Origin: Diphasiastrum complanatum
Lineage: Eukaryota > Streptophyta > Lycopodiopsida > Lycopodiales > Lycopodiaceae
Direction: 5' to 3'
Assembly: GCA_029204225.1 (NCBI GenBank)
Contig: MU832255.1
Location: 1 to 64,000, forward strand
Length of the DNA stretch: 64,000 bases
In this document: positions 44,966 through 57,679 of the stretch, piece by piece
Position numbering within the stretch: the first letter of the stretch is position 1
Layout of the letters: every line of letters starts with the position of its first letter
Notes under the pieces: model-generated
What the model was told of the DNA's origin: nothing
What the model saw: the letters and a program-made list of their open reading frames with translations, nothing else
The model's database searches: none
Position numbers and translations under genes: made by a program

Positions 44966-47503
44966 AAACAATAAAGCCTTTAGAATTTAAGCAAACAAAG
45001 ACTACAGACTGCTACAAAAGCTATACTTAAAAGGGTTGTTTTGTGTACAATGCAAAATAAACTTTCTAGCAGACTGAAAGCAATAAAAATAATAGTCAAA
45101 TCAAGATCGGCAAAGATCCAAAAATGTAGTCCGATGTAAGTATCAGCTCTACCTACATTGGACAACTAAATTTACCAGTCACAAAAAATTATTGATTTAG
45201 TGCATCGGGATAAAAAATGAAACTATATGATTCTGAAGCAGCATAAGAGCTTTTCCATTGCAACCAATACAACACCTACCAAAATCACAAAGCCTAAAAT
45301 AGCATCTTTAATCCTTTGGAATCTCAACCTCACCTTCAATAATCTTATTTTGCAAGTCCTTGGGAGTCCTCCCATTAATAGTGCAGCCTACAGAAACACA
45401 GGTTCCCAAAATTTCCTTCATAGTTCCAACAAGCTCCTTCGCCATCGACCGTGCTTCATAACCCTAGCTTAATAACATCATCTAGGGTACATGCATAACT
45501 TTTATCTTTTATCCTAAAGGTGAAAGTATTTTCCATCAACTAAAAATATTGAAAATATTTTAATATTGACAATTTCAGAACCTCATGAAGCAAATCCGCA
45601 AGAGCCACCACTTTACAACTGGAGATTAAAAAAACCTGGTGCTACTGAAACTCTAGTGATAGGACGAGTGCGGAAATCAAATAAAAGGAACATCAAAGTA
45701 GTTACAGTTGCAGTAGTGCATCTTCCAAATCTATTTATCCATTCTAGTAGCAATTTTGTTAGAAAAAAAATTCTGTTCACAAACAACCAAGGGACGAAAA
45801 AATTATAGTTGTAAGGAGCGGGAGCATTTGTACTGTGTGTGAGAAATTGCCAAAAATTAGCAAATCTAGCTTGATTAAAACCATGTAAAATGTACATTGA
45901 AGTCAATTTTGTAGTGATTCCTACTTTATAGGACCTAAATCCTAGACTTATGGAGAAAATTGACCAACTAGCCACCTACTTGGCATGACTCTAGGAATGA
46001 GGCTAGAATAGCAAATTAGGGCAAGAAACCTCAATCAACTTCCTTATTACATGTTGGAAATTCACCTAACTTGTGAAGGGAAGAGGCATTTCTATGTAGT
46101 GGATTCTCCATTGTGAACACTTAGATTATTTTTGAGAGTTCATTGGCAAAACTCGAGTTCTACTCTATGTACTTTGATGATTGTTGGATCTGTGGGCTGT
46201 ACTTTGTGTTTAATTAATGATTTTAGATTGCTCTTGATTGATAGATGCTAAATTGTTGATCTAGATCTCAAAATCTAGTGTCTTGTTTGCATATGTTTTG
46301 TGATCAATCAATCAATCACTCTTGTGAGGCATTAATGCACTCATTTAAGGTCCTAAAGTACTGTAACATTGTGAAGCCTTCATACTTTTTGTGCACATTT
46401 GTTGCATGAAGCCTTCATACTTTTTGTGCCATGGCTGTCCTTTGCGAATGTTGCAATCGTCTAAGCGTTAACAAAACTTTCAGCCACAATCGATAGGTTG
46501 TATCAAACAACGCAAACTTAGAGAGCAAAAAGAAGCAAACTTCTAAGCCCTTTTATCACTTTCATTGCATGCACCAATAAAGACAATAAATATCATCAGA
46601 GAAGTGTTTCATGCCGATCAGAAAGAAGAGGATTCAAGCCTTTGGCGCCGCGATTTTGATCACATGCAATTTTTGTATTCAATGATTGGATGGACATGTT
46701 TACCATTCTCTAAGATATGCTTCCTCTCTTCAATCAGTCCATCATTTGATCTAGGAAACTCCAGACACTGCTAGCAGCACTGAAGTCATTGATAACTAGT
46801 CCATGGATTAGCTAGTGCTACTTTTCGATGATGTGTCGTTATCGGTTAATTTTTCAAAATCCAAAATTTTTTGCGCAGCAAATGTGACAACAAGTTGAAT
46901 TAGCCATTTTTGCAGTAAGTTCATCAACCTGCATAGATCAAGTCTTTAATTAGTGAACGTATGAATTCATGATTATTTGAATTTTGAGGGTGAAACCTGC
47001 AAATAGGTAGATTGTTTTTGCATGTGGATTTAGAGAAGGTAGAACCTCTGTTTGAGGTGATGTAGATAGCTCTATATGAGTTAGTAATCTTTGAACAGAA
47101 CGTTGATTTCTGAACGGTAGCTATAGGTTTTGACAATAATATTGCAAGTAGTTACCCACAGTTTCATGACCTTGCCTCAGTTGAATAATATACTTTGGAA
47201 GCTGAAAATATGGAAAAGCAACAATGGCTACAAGCAAATTCATGTGAAATTTCCAATTCATTGTTTGCCATGGGAACTGTTGGGTGGTGGCAGCACGCAT
47301 GCACCTCAACTAGTAGCATAGAGGTGGCTGCAAGAGCTTCTGTTGGAGCACATCAATGGTATTTTCATGCGAAATTACAAGATGATGACCTCTAAGAAAC
47401 AAACTACTCAATCACCACGAATTTGAGATGGTGAAATTTTTTACAACGAAAAGCTTGATAAGTGCATACAAACGTACTCAGAGAGACATTGGCTACCTAA
47501 ACG

Positions 47504-47534
<31 letters not shown>

Positions 47535-48313
47535 AAAATCTGCCAATATTTTAGGCAATACTGGAAACACTTAAAACTACACGCAGGGTAGAAGCAAGAT
47601 CATTCATCCAAATTGAAAGAAAAGTCAGAATTGCACCAATTGTGATTGTATTCAAAGTTCAGTGAAGAATGAGAAGGGAGCCCAAATGAAATAGTAAAAT
47701 CACAAACTTCTGCTTTCAAACTTATGCATTTAGCTGGGGCAATAGTATGAGAAATAATCACAAACTTTCTTAACTATCAGCGTACTGGGATAGTGACAAT
47801 TGTAAATGAGCAACTATTCACTTGTATTCAATTTTTAAAATGAAATTTGACTGATATACAAGCCCCCCAATAACATACATTTCGGGCCTCACTAGAAGGC
47901 AGCACAATAAGCAAGCATACTTCAGTAGAGTTCAAAACTTAGCATGAAGATATCCAAGCTTTTGAAAATGCTTACAAGCCTATTAATAGGGGGATCCTTG
48001 CATCTGTTCTTGTACCAAACTCCTAACTTGTGGCTTATTGGTCCTACTCATTACAGGTTGGAAAGAGAATTGGGGGCCTGAAGGAATAGAAGGTACAGAT
48101 CAAATTTTAGGGCATATTTGAAGTGTTGCTTTACAACAGAGACTTGTTGATTGTCCTAAGTTGATTGATGTACAAAAGCTGTATCAACACTTGATTGTAT
48201 GCATTGCTTTTAAAAAGTATGCATCTCTTTACCTGTGACTATGCTGAAAAAGCAAAAGAATCCAAGATGTTCTCTGTGGTGATTTTGCAAAGGGAAGCTA
48301 GAAGAGAATGAGC
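44966..48313. other. No recognisable gene
   Basis: AT-rich; a (TC)13 run is at 47509-47534. Short frames do not resemble known proteins. The part next to 48314 is presumably the 3' UTR and flank of the SMI1/KNR4 gene. Confidence 0.4.
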
Positions 48314-49975
48314 CTAAGAATTAGCAACAAATTGTGCAAGGGGAACTATCCTGGCAGGAAGCTCAGGGGAGAGATTGGTGCAAGCTCGAATGGTGTGATC
48401 ACTAGGTACAAGATCAAAGGATAAGGCCTCCGCCACGTCCTGAATGCTCCATCCTGCTTTGCGCAGAGAAGAAGAGAAAAAATCAAGCTGTAGCGCAAGG
48501 TTTTCTGAAGGAGATTGTGTGTTCAGCGAGAGTGTCTGATAACTTGAGTTTGGTGGAGACAAAACATCAACAATCTCGGAGATGTCCTCTTCTTTCCATC
48601 CACCTTGTCGCAGCCGTGCCGACACGTCCTCCAGGATGACCGCTAGCCATTTTGGACTGAAACTAGTTCTGAATTCAGCATGAACATTATCTTCATTCTC
48701 AGCTACTGCTAGGGTTGTTGATCCATGTTGATCAGAGCTGAGACTACGGAGCAAACCAACCTTACGCACCATGTTCGATCTTTGTCGCCTATCCACAATA
48801 TCACTCCAAAATTCGATTCTTCGTGCAATTTTTGCTGCTAGTGTTGAACCTATTTTTGAAAATCGCATGAAAACTTCACTTGAAAGACGCTGCTCTTGGA
48901 AGCAGATGCTGTCCATGCTCTTGCGAGGTGAGTCATCCAGGCTTGAATTGCTTGAACCGAATGGACGGCTTGCCACATCAGTGTTTCTCTCACTTGAGGC
49001 TTCCGATCTTCTGGGCAGGCTACTCATACTTTTCCTAGAAAATAGCTGTGGGTTCCTTACAAGAGCATCCAGGTTTCTACCCCAAGTCTCTAAATTTTCA
49101 TCAGCTCCTTCCAACCTCCACGCAGAAGCATCCAACTCTCTGCTCTCAGAACTCATTCCTTCCTCATTACACGAAGATTCTGCCTCACTCCTGCATGCAC
49201 TATTGTCTGGAAATACTGTCAAGGATGGAACTTCTGTTGGCTGATGATCCCGATCCTTTCCATTCTTGAGACGACTTTCCTCGTGGAGTTCATCATTGGC
49301 AGTTAATGTGGGTAGATTGAATTGGGAAGAAACTAAATCAGTTCTGTACAAAAACTCAGCAACATCCAACCCACAATAAGAGATTTCCGTTCTGTAGACA
49401 AAGAATATCGGATTGCCGGTATGATTAGGCTGCGCTGGGATGAAGCAATGGCCATACACAGGGATCAAAATGGGAACTTTCTTCAGAGCTGTGCGTGCCG
49501 TCTGGGCGGCCTTGCCTGTGCTCTCCGGCCGTGGCCCCCACTGCTTCCACCAAAAGCTTCCTCTCTCCACATCCGAGAAGAGGTCTGTGATTGGAAGATT
49601 GATCCACATGCGTAGCTGTTGCACTGCTCCTCGTCGCCAATCCGGAAACCCTAGGCCCACAGGCAATCCTTCCCGAAGAATGCCTCTCAAATCCGGAGGA
49701 AAAGTGAAGCGAAAAGTGGCTTCGATCCTCTCAAACTCCTCGTCTGAGAGGCCAGACGCAACCTCAACTTTTCTCTGCCTCAAGTGCTGGATCACCCTTC
49801 GGCCGTAGTCAGAAAATGAGTACGCAACTTTGCGTGCCTGGCCTCCTGCAACAAGGGGTAGTGCATTAGCCCGCCTGGACAACCTCTTCAGCCCAGCAAC
49901 ATGCGCATGCGTGTTCAATTTGGGCTCGCCATCCAACATCTCGCTTCCCTTATCCCACCTCACACGCAACCGCAC
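48314..49975 (-). CDS. SMI1/KNR4-domain protein (plant uncharacterised family)
   Basis: An intact single-exon frame of 553 codons. Residues about 65-200 form the SMI1/KNR4 (SUKH) domain: LSDEEFERIEATFRFTFPPD, LREGLPVGLGFPDWR, WKQWGPRPEST, VPILIPVYGHCFIPAQP and GNPIFFVYRTEISYCGLDVA, the block order I know from single-copy plant proteins of this family. In yeast SMI1/KNR4 links cell-wall synthesis to signalling; the plant role is not known. The rest is Ser-rich and polar, ending in two amphipathic segments with RQGGWKEEDISEIVDVL and LRKAGWSIQDVAEAL. The first ATG (49975) gives an Arg-rich start; the second (codon 13, MLDGEPKLNTHAHVAGLKRL) fits the usual family N-terminus better, so translation may start at 49939. 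No frame damage: the clearest complete gene here. A 43-bp tandem repeat lies upstream. Confidence 0.88.
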   Translation of the reverse strand: MRLRVRWDKGSEMLDGEPKLNTHAHVAGLKRLSRRANALPLVAGGQARKVAYSFSDYGRRVIQHLRQRKVEVASGLSDEEFERIEATFRFTFPPDLRGILREGLPVGLGFPDWRRGAVQQLRMWINLPITDLFSDVERGSFWWKQWGPRPESTGKAAQTARTALKKVPILIPVYGHCFIPAQPNHTGNPIFFVYRTEISYCGLDVAEFLYRTDLVSSQFNLPTLTANDELHEESRLKNGKDRDHQPTEVPSLTVFPDNSACRSEAESSCNEEGMSSESRELDASAWRLEGADENLETWGRNLDALVRNPQLFSRKSMSSLPRRSEASSERNTDVASRPFGSSNSSLDDSPRKSMDSICFQEQRLSSEVFMRFSKIGSTLAAKIARRIEFWSDIVDRRQRSNMVRKVGLLRSLSSDQHGSTTLAVAENEDNVHAEFRTSFSPKWLAVILEDVSARLRQGGWKEEDISEIVDVLSPPNSSYQTLSLNTQSPSENLALQLDFFSSSLRKAGWSIQDVAEALSFDLVPSDHTIRACTNLSPELPARIVPLAQFVANS

Positions 49976-50218
49976 AACCCGCTTATGCTTTTGATATGCA
50001 GCCCCGCATTATTTCTTCCCGCCAGAGGAACATTCAACCAACCCCTTCACATGCAGATTCATTCATTGCCCTTAACAAGCTTGTTCTTCTCTTCTTTCAC
50101 TGCTAAGATTTGACAATAGCCTCTCTGTTCTAAGTATACTCTCAGCCCACATAAGCTTAATCTCAAAAATATTGCAAGCATTCAAATCAAAACAAGAATC
50201 CAAACCGATCCTTTCCAA

Positions 50219-50432
50219 ATGCTTAAGAATTCAGCATAGAAATCTGGCTAATGCTTCAGAGATGCTTAAGAATTCAGTACACAAAACCTGTTGATCTTGC
50301 ACAGATGCTCAAAAATTCATTACAAAATCTGCTGGTCCTTCACAGATGCTTAAAGAATTCAGTACACAAAACATGCTGATTCTTCCGAGATGCTTATGAT
50401 TTCAGTGTATAAAACCTGCTCAGAATTTAAAC
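50219..50432. repeat. 43-bp tandem repeat (5 units) upstream of the SMI1/KNR4 gene
   Basis: ATGCTTAAGAATTCAG or close variants start at 50219, 50262, 50304, 50346 and 50390, with TACACAAAACCTGCTGATC-type sequence in each unit. It lies 240-460 bp before the gene's start codon, in the promoter or 5' UTR. Confidence 0.8.
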
Positions 50433-52235
50433 ATGCAACCTCTTCAATTCTACACAATCATAATACAAGCAATTCCGCGTCAGTTTGATAAAGCCAATTT
50501 GCTTGCACCTAGCCCTGCCCCAAACCCACATGCTTAAATCAACCCACCCACAGCAATGATTTGAAATCAAGCCAAAAACAGATGGAAAAGCAACGGTTAC
50601 ATGATTAAAAATTTAGAGAACAGGCTAGAAAACGCTCAGACAAGAAGGGGGCAATGAAAACAGGCAAATGTTTCAGCATTCAATCTACAGAAAAGACGAG
50701 CACAACGGTGCAGGAAGAAGATACACAGGAAAGAAAACAAAACAAAAGCTCAGTAGCTAGATCATAACGGGTGCGAGAGGCAGGAGCAGATTATGCGAGA
50801 GGGAGAGGGAGAGACAGAAACAAGAACGAGGAGGAAAATGGAGGAGAATAAAGAGAGGAAGCAAATAGGAAGAGACGAAGAAAAGAGGAAGGAGGAAGGC
50901 GGCCTGCCATGAGAGGCTCTGGGTTCGATTCCCGCTTGTTCTTGCTTTGACAACGAATTCGAATACAAACATACAAATGGCATCTCAATTTTAGAAAACG
51001 AATCTGGACCTAGTGTCAATAAATGTCAAATGTGAGAGAATGGGTTTTGTCTTGGCTATTATGTAGAAGGTTGTCTTCATTGGGAAGTCCATTTCCACAA
51101 ATAATCAGGGACTGGGAGTGAGTGAGGAGGCGGATAGTTGGCCCAGGACTTGATTATGTGTGGTAATGGTCCGACCAATAGGCTGTTATTGCACATACTT
51201 CATTCCTATATGTCTTTCTCTTGCTATAGTAAGCAGCTAGCTCTCTTCTAGCTGTGGCGGGCAATGCGGCACTCTCTCTCTCTCTCTCTCTCTCTCGGGC
51301 AGTGCGTCTCTCTCTATAGACGCAGGCACTGTAACGACATCATTTTGAACTAAAAAAAATGGGGGCCCTAGATTATGCAAAATAATATAGGCCCCAAAAA
51401 CAACTAAAAAACTCACAAATGACAATTGCGTGAGAGAGAATGTTGGTAGAGGGCCTCTCCCTGAGGGCAAGACCTCAACTCAAAGTAGAATGGGCCTTTC
51501 CTTACGTAATTCGTCATTGCCCTTGCAAAGGCTATATGATGTGTTCAAGTTGGTCAATGTAATTTGTAAAAAGATCAACATTGTACGAGGTTACTAAATT
51601 TTTTTGGGAGATTGTACTTGCTTGGCCATACATGCAAGTACTAATTCATGCAAAGTGGGTCAAAGCATATTCTTAGAACAAGTAAAATTGGAAGTTAGCT
51701 CTAATTTCTATTGGTATTTCAAAACATACACATATTTAGAACCTTGGAATAATCTCATTTTCTACACTATTTTCTCCACATTTTTTGTCCTAAGAGAGTC
51801 CTCACAAATAAGAATCTAAAATGATTATCAAAAGAATTTGCCAAATGCTTTATCAACTAAGCTCCAACAATGAGATGTACATACTGTTTTGGTTAGCCAT
51901 AATATGTGTGTTTCTACTTTTGAGACTTATTAAATGATATTTATCAAGTATATTAATTTTGAGAAGCAATGGGCTCCTACCTTTCTAAAAATTGGCATGA
52001 TTCTCTTTATCGTGAGAGATAGACTAACGCCTATACCTAGTCAATATTTTGTTCTCGTCATCAACTAAGTATCAATAGTATAGACCATATACAACAACTT
52101 AAACCTCATAGTTATTTGAGCAATGTCATTTCTACAATTGAATGCAGATTTGCACAAAGATATACCAAATTTTAGGGCACAAAGCCCCACAAATATGCAC
52201 AAACTCCCACCAATCTAGGGCATAAGTCATCACAA
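50433..52235. other. No recognisable gene; microsatellite and tRNA-like B box
   Basis: A (CT)n run lies at 51272-51296. GGTTCGATTCC at 50922-50932 matches a tRNA B box but no tRNA fold fits around it. The short frames here are low-complexity Ser/Leu-rich. Confidence 0.4.
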
Positions 52236-53722
52236 TGTTGGAGATGGTGAACTCAGCCAACCTTTTTCGACACATTCCCTAAACAGCCGATAGTTCGGCA
52301 CACCATCGACACCAACATCTGAAGATACGATAGTTCGGACAGCTTCCGAACTATCGAATGTCTACAAGTGCTGAAACGAATTATGGACAAACGAACTGTC
52401 GAGCGATTTGAATTATCAAATTCGAAGCTTGGCAATTGTGAGACATAAAACTGTCACACGCAACCGTAAGCAACGTTACAAGAAGAGATACGTAGTTAGC
52501 TAATAGCTTAGCGTAAACCTCTCTTGTAATGATTAGTTAAACTATCTTTTAATCCCATCCAGCAAACATAAGTATAGAACAAAAATAAAAAGAAGTAAGA
52601 GCGCTGTCAGTTAAGAACAATAGAATTGTAAGAGGAACGTGCTCAGGCTGCTATTTCACACCGCACTGTTGACTCACTCTAAGAGAAGAAAATACAAAGA
52701 TGTTCTGTTTTTCCAACAGTGCTTTTGCATTATATCTATTTTTGTTTGATTGATTGTTGCATTGCCTGTGATTCGTATTAACATATCTAGTGTCTAGTGC
52801 AGCACACTTCTGCAATAAACAACGCACTTTCGCAACATGGTATCAGAGCAAGTTCATTAGATACAATATGGCTACTACAATTTAGGAAAAGATTACGATC
52901 AATCTTGATGGCACAAACTATCGCATATGGAAGTTCAAGATAAAGACACTTCTAAAAGGTGAAGGGATATGGTCAGTGACCTATCTCACAGAGCCAAAAC
53001 CTCCAGAGGGAGATCCAAGGAGGGTGGAATGGATAAGGAAGGATGAATGCGCAATGGAGATCATCATATCCTCCATAAACAAAGAAATTCTCATGCAGAT
53101 TGAAGACTGCCAATGCAGCCATGAAGTGTGGGAAAAACTAAAGCAAAGTTACCAAGTGAGGATAGCTGCATCTTTCATGTACATCCACAATCAGCTACAG
53201 AGCTTTCGATGGGATGTAAATGAGATGGATCCACATGTAGAAAAAATGAACTATGGACAAACGAACTGTCAAGCGACTCGAATTGTCGAATTCGAAGCTT
53301 GGCAGTTGTGAGACATAAAATTGTCACGCTCAACTGTAAGCAACGTTACAAGAAGAGATACATAGTTAGCTGATAGTTTAGCGTAAATCTCTCTTGTAAT
53401 GATTAGTTAAACTATTTTTTAATCCCATCTGGCGGAACATAAGTATAGAACAAAAATCAAAAGAAGTAAGAACGTTGTCAGTTAAGAACAACAGAATTGG
53501 AAGAGGAGCGATAGGCCGCTATTTCGCGCCGCACTGTCGACTCACTCTAAGAGAAGAAAATACAAAGCTGTTTAGTTCTTCCAAAAATGCTTTTGCATTA
53601 TATCTATTTTTGTTTGATTGATTCTTGCATTGCCTGTGATTCGTATTAGCATATCTAGTTCCTGTAATCTCGCGCATTGTGTAGCACACCTCCGCAATAA
53701 ACAATGCACTTTTGTAGCAAAT
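52236..53722 (+). mobile_element. Collapsed copia element: LTR, gag start, partial LTR
   Basis: 5' LTR 52236-52837 (TGTTGGAGATGG ... CGCAACA), primer site TGGTATCAGAGC 52838-52849, then gag. At about 53248 gag passes straight into the LTR sequence (ACTATGGACAAACGAACTGTC), about 160 bp in from the LTR start, which runs on to about 53722. The gag end, all of pol and the first part of the 3' LTR are deleted. The gag is of the same family as the 34919-41698 element. Confidence 0.85.
52868..53311 (+). pseudogene. Copia gag N-terminal part fused to LTR
   Basis: From ATG 52868: MATTI, a TAG, then EKITINLDGTNYRIWKFKIK, PPEGDPRRVEWIRKDECAM and ECSHEVWEKLKQSY-type gag helices. After VEKMN the reading is out of LTR sequence (YGQTNCQATRIVEFEAWQL) and stops at 53311. 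Confidence 0.8.
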
Positions 53723-56700
53723 TAGTGATTCAAATCCTAACATTTTTGGCCAAAGCCTTCGTGTACAATTGTGCTCAACTATAGGTCGTGGAGCTTAGGA
53801 TTGTAGATCTTCTAATTTACCACACAAACCTAGTTTGACCTTATAAATACTTTATACTATTTTCAAGATCTCAATATTAGACTGGGCCAAAATAACAAAG
53901 TAGCAGATAGACAAGTTAGTAAACGAGACCACATCACGGGACAATGTGGCATCATGGTGAATACAATATTTGCTTAAGCGACATTAATGTATGATTTTTA
54001 GCCAATCTAGCCAATTCATCAAGCTTGTATATGTATACTACGTACTATAATATGTACACTATAAATCATTAGGTATGCCAAGCCAAGAGCACAAGGCTCC
54101 CAACATTATGACACAAAAGCCAAGATTCCATCATGCCTTTAGTTCCAACTCTTAATGAACTCAATTATTGTTTAGGACTATAGCACATGTTTTTAATGCA
54201 CATATACCTCGATCTGGAATAAGTTTTATACCAAATATGAACATGGAAGAAGCCCTAGAAACTAACTCCTCTTTGATGAAGGTAACAACTCAACATTATA
54301 AGGACTTAGTTAGAAGGCCAAAAGGGTAACCACATTGTTTATTCTCCTCATAATTTGCATATCTCTTTATTTACACATCCACTCTAATATAGTGTCAATA
54401 TTCTCCTTGCGCGACATGTTAATCTTGGACTATGTTAACAATTTTAGTTGCTCTAGCAGACTTTGCATTTGGTTCTTCCTTTTGTAAACAATTTGCAAAT
54501 CATGATTTTACAAGAAAAACCATGCTTCACATGCTTGATAATTTGTTTCGTTCTTCTCTTTGTCAACATTTGGTTTGTAATGCTCCTACAATAAAAACAT
54601 GTTTTACATGTTTGTGGCAATTGCATGAATGAGTAAAAAATGTATGTGTTGCCTTCAACTTTACTAGGTACTACAATGTATAATTATAAGCCATTTGCAC
54701 ATTTATAGAGGCAAATAACACGAAATCTTCACCAAACTTGTATTTTTGCAGAGATGTGATGCTCTTGATAATTTGCAAACTGGATTTAGCACATTTTTAT
54801 TTTCTCACAATGACATTTGATAGAACTAGATTCAATATGCACAATAGTTATAGTGTATAACCAATTAAAAGCCAAGCAAAAATTGGAGCTCAAGGCTCTT
54901 GATTATCCCGTTTTCACAATGGCCCAAAATCTCCGCATGCATCTTCGATGATGAAAATACCATTCTTATCCAACTTGTCTCATAGTGCATGGAATGCATT
55001 CAATTTGTTTTGTACTGGTCTGAAATATATATATGTGAACTTCTAATAAAGTGATATCGAACTTTTCTAGATCCCTAGTGGTCATAATATTGTCGTCTAA
55101 CAAAACATGGCCCCAATCGCAATATTCATTGTTCCATTTATTGTCACAAGTTCTTATGACAACTATTTGATTTGTCAATTTTTTATAATCTCAAATGTAA
55201 ATCTTACAATGATATTATATTCTCATAACGACCAACCTTTTTGGTATTTGTGGTATTTTCTAGCATAGAATGCATCATTTAACCAATGTAATCATGACCA
55301 TGGCTCTTTAGAATCAATCGTCATTTATGCATGTGACTTTAGAACTTATGAGCTCCCACGAAGTACAAGTTTGACTTTCACGAAGTGGAGATAGATGATC
55401 ACATTCTACTTATATCATAGTGCATACAACCAATTGAGTACAATGTACAATTATTTGAGCATGTGGCAAACTTATCACAGCTATTTTTTATTCAAGAAGT
55501 CAGCTTTGATACAAATATAGAAAGCAAAAAACTCAAGCAAAGTTCTACCTAAATAGAGCATGTAACTTGTGAGTTTATTCTATTAGGGGATAATCTCACA
55601 TATTTTGGTTCAAAGAAATGAAAAATGAAAAATAGTTTTTCTTGCACCAATGGTTATATTTACAAACAACCTTTGGGAGATATTTGGTGTGCCTAACTTG
55701 ATGGTTTATGTAAGACATTTGAGTTGATTTTGCCATCCTAGACAACTCATGGGACCCATGTCCAAGAGCTTGACCAATTTTGCAAAGCTTGTTAAGTTTA
55801 ACTGTGAAAGTAAAAAAAGACAGCGCTATGTTTTAGCATAGAGGAGACAACTTGACTTACAAAAAAACTATAAGGGGAGACAAGCAAATAGAAACTTAGC
55901 TCAACCAGTGCTAGGAATCCATCATTATTGACTCTTATAAAATTGTTCTTCTGTTGTTTGATCTCTTTGGTTGAGTTGGGGTTTTAGCTTTGAGTACCGG
56001 GATTAATATCCCAAGGTCTATTTGTTCTAGTTCTCTCTCTTTTTTCTTTTTTTAATTGGGAAGTGGGGGGGGGGGGGGAGGGTTTTATAATATAGTACTC
56101 CATAGGACAGTCGCCAGGTCTCAACTCCCTTTATTTTCACAAGCTAGGCACTATATTGCCCAATATGTTTTGAAAATTTAAGATCTAATGATGATCCTAA
56201 ATGTGGATCTAGGCCAATCGTAATTGCACAACAAATGATGGTAAAATTGTTAGACGATTTCTACGCAATCTCACTAGTTTGATCAAGATCACTCTACCAT
56301 AATGAAATAGAATCAAAAGCTATTCAACATATGTTTAGATCTTATTCTATTCTTTGTAAACAAGATGTACTACATCATTGATGCATTTAATTCCTTACTA
56401 AAACAGAGATTCAACAAGCATACATCAAGTATTCCACACAAATGTAGAAGAGAACCAAAAGTGAGATGATAGTATTGCTTCCAATCTGAAAGCTTCCAAA
56501 AGTGAAATAGCTCTTAGGTTCTACATTCTCCACGCCCTACTTGCCATTTATAGTTGAAAGTGATGAATCAATCTCCTCTCTCTAGAGTCATTTGGCCTAG
56601 CTTATCCAAAACTTGACCTAAACTAGTCATATTGGCCAAAATTGCCAAGTATAGCAAAAAATGAACTTTCGTGTGTACAAGTGTCTAAATGAACTTGGAC

Positions 56701-57386
56701 TCAACTTAAAAGTGGTCATGTACTCTAATTTTACACGTGTGAGAGAACCATGTGAAATCTATTTACAAGTTTGGCCTCTAAAATGCCTAAAATACGCAAA
56801 ACTAGTCACATATGAGTTGACAAATTCTCACACATATGTTGGTGGCCTCGAGACTAGGTAGTTCATATATGAATGTAGCCTCTTCTAAGTTTAATAAAGT
56901 TGATCCTTGAAAATGTTTACCTTTTCGGTTTGCCTCCAGGACAGGTCCAAGTGGAAGGACCCTTACTTTAGCCTTTTACCAAACAGTCCACACGATCGGT
57001 GCTTGGCTTGTTGCTATGTCAATTGGTTGGTTTGGTGGACACTATGCCTTTGGGATTTATACGTACGACTTGTCTTTGCCTTTGTTACCTTTGGGAAATG
57101 GATTTTGAGTTGGTTGGGATTTCCTTTTTTCCTAAGTTACGAATGGTGGTGAGTCATTGCTTTTTCTTCTTGGTGGTGAAAAAACCTTCAAGTAAGTCAT
57201 TACTTTGATCTTCAATTACTCCATGGTTAGGAATCAATGATAGGGACATGTTCCATAGCCATACCAGTTTATTACTCTCAAGTTTCGATAATATTCCTGC
57301 TAATTTCTTGGTCTAATCTATTTTCTATAGTATATGGTTAGTTTTGATGAATATACATGTTATTTTGGACCCATAAAACAAAGTTT
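53723..57386. other. No recognisable gene
   Basis: AT-rich sequence without a coding frame of known type. A poly-G run of 14 lies at about 56067-56080. CACACGTGTGAGAGAA-type motifs at about 56738 recall those in nearby LTRs. Confidence 0.4.
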
Positions 57387-57394
57387 AATGGTTT

Positions 57395-57679
57395 CATAGT
57401 ACCCACGGTTCTGAGAACCGTGGGGTGAACTGTACCACGGTTCATGAATCGTGGTACGGTTCATCATAATTAATTAATTAATTGATTGATTAAATTAATT
57501 AATTAATGTTTTGGCCTCATTTGAGTAAAAATGAACTTAAAAAAAATAAAATAAATTAATTAATTGTTAATCAAACGGTTCACCGCGTTTCTGGCCAATT
57601 TTTTTTTTGGAAACCATATGGTTCATGAACTGTACGGTTCAGAACCGTGTTGAACCATACACGGTTCATTAATTCTATG
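57395..57679. mobile_element. hAT-like MITE, 285 bp, 8-bp target duplication
   Basis: The segment starts CATAGTACCCACGG and ends TTCTATG, whose reverse complement is CATAGAA, so the ends are inverted for at least five bases. AATGGTTT flanks it (57387-57394 and 57680-57687). Inside, ACGGTTCATGAA / TTCATGAACCGT-type motifs are repeated in both orientations around an AT-rich centre (ATTAATTAATTA). No reading frame, so non-autonomous. Confidence 0.7.

Noticed and set aside
48771-49244. Plus-strand frame of 157 codons inside the SMI1/KNR4 gene
   Set aside because: It is the antisense shadow of the real minus-strand gene, which has the domain and uninterrupted length.
50922-50932. tRNA-like B box (GGTTCGATTCC)
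   Set aside because: The flanks do not give a proper T stem, acceptor stem or A box, so neither a tRNA nor a SINE can be supported.
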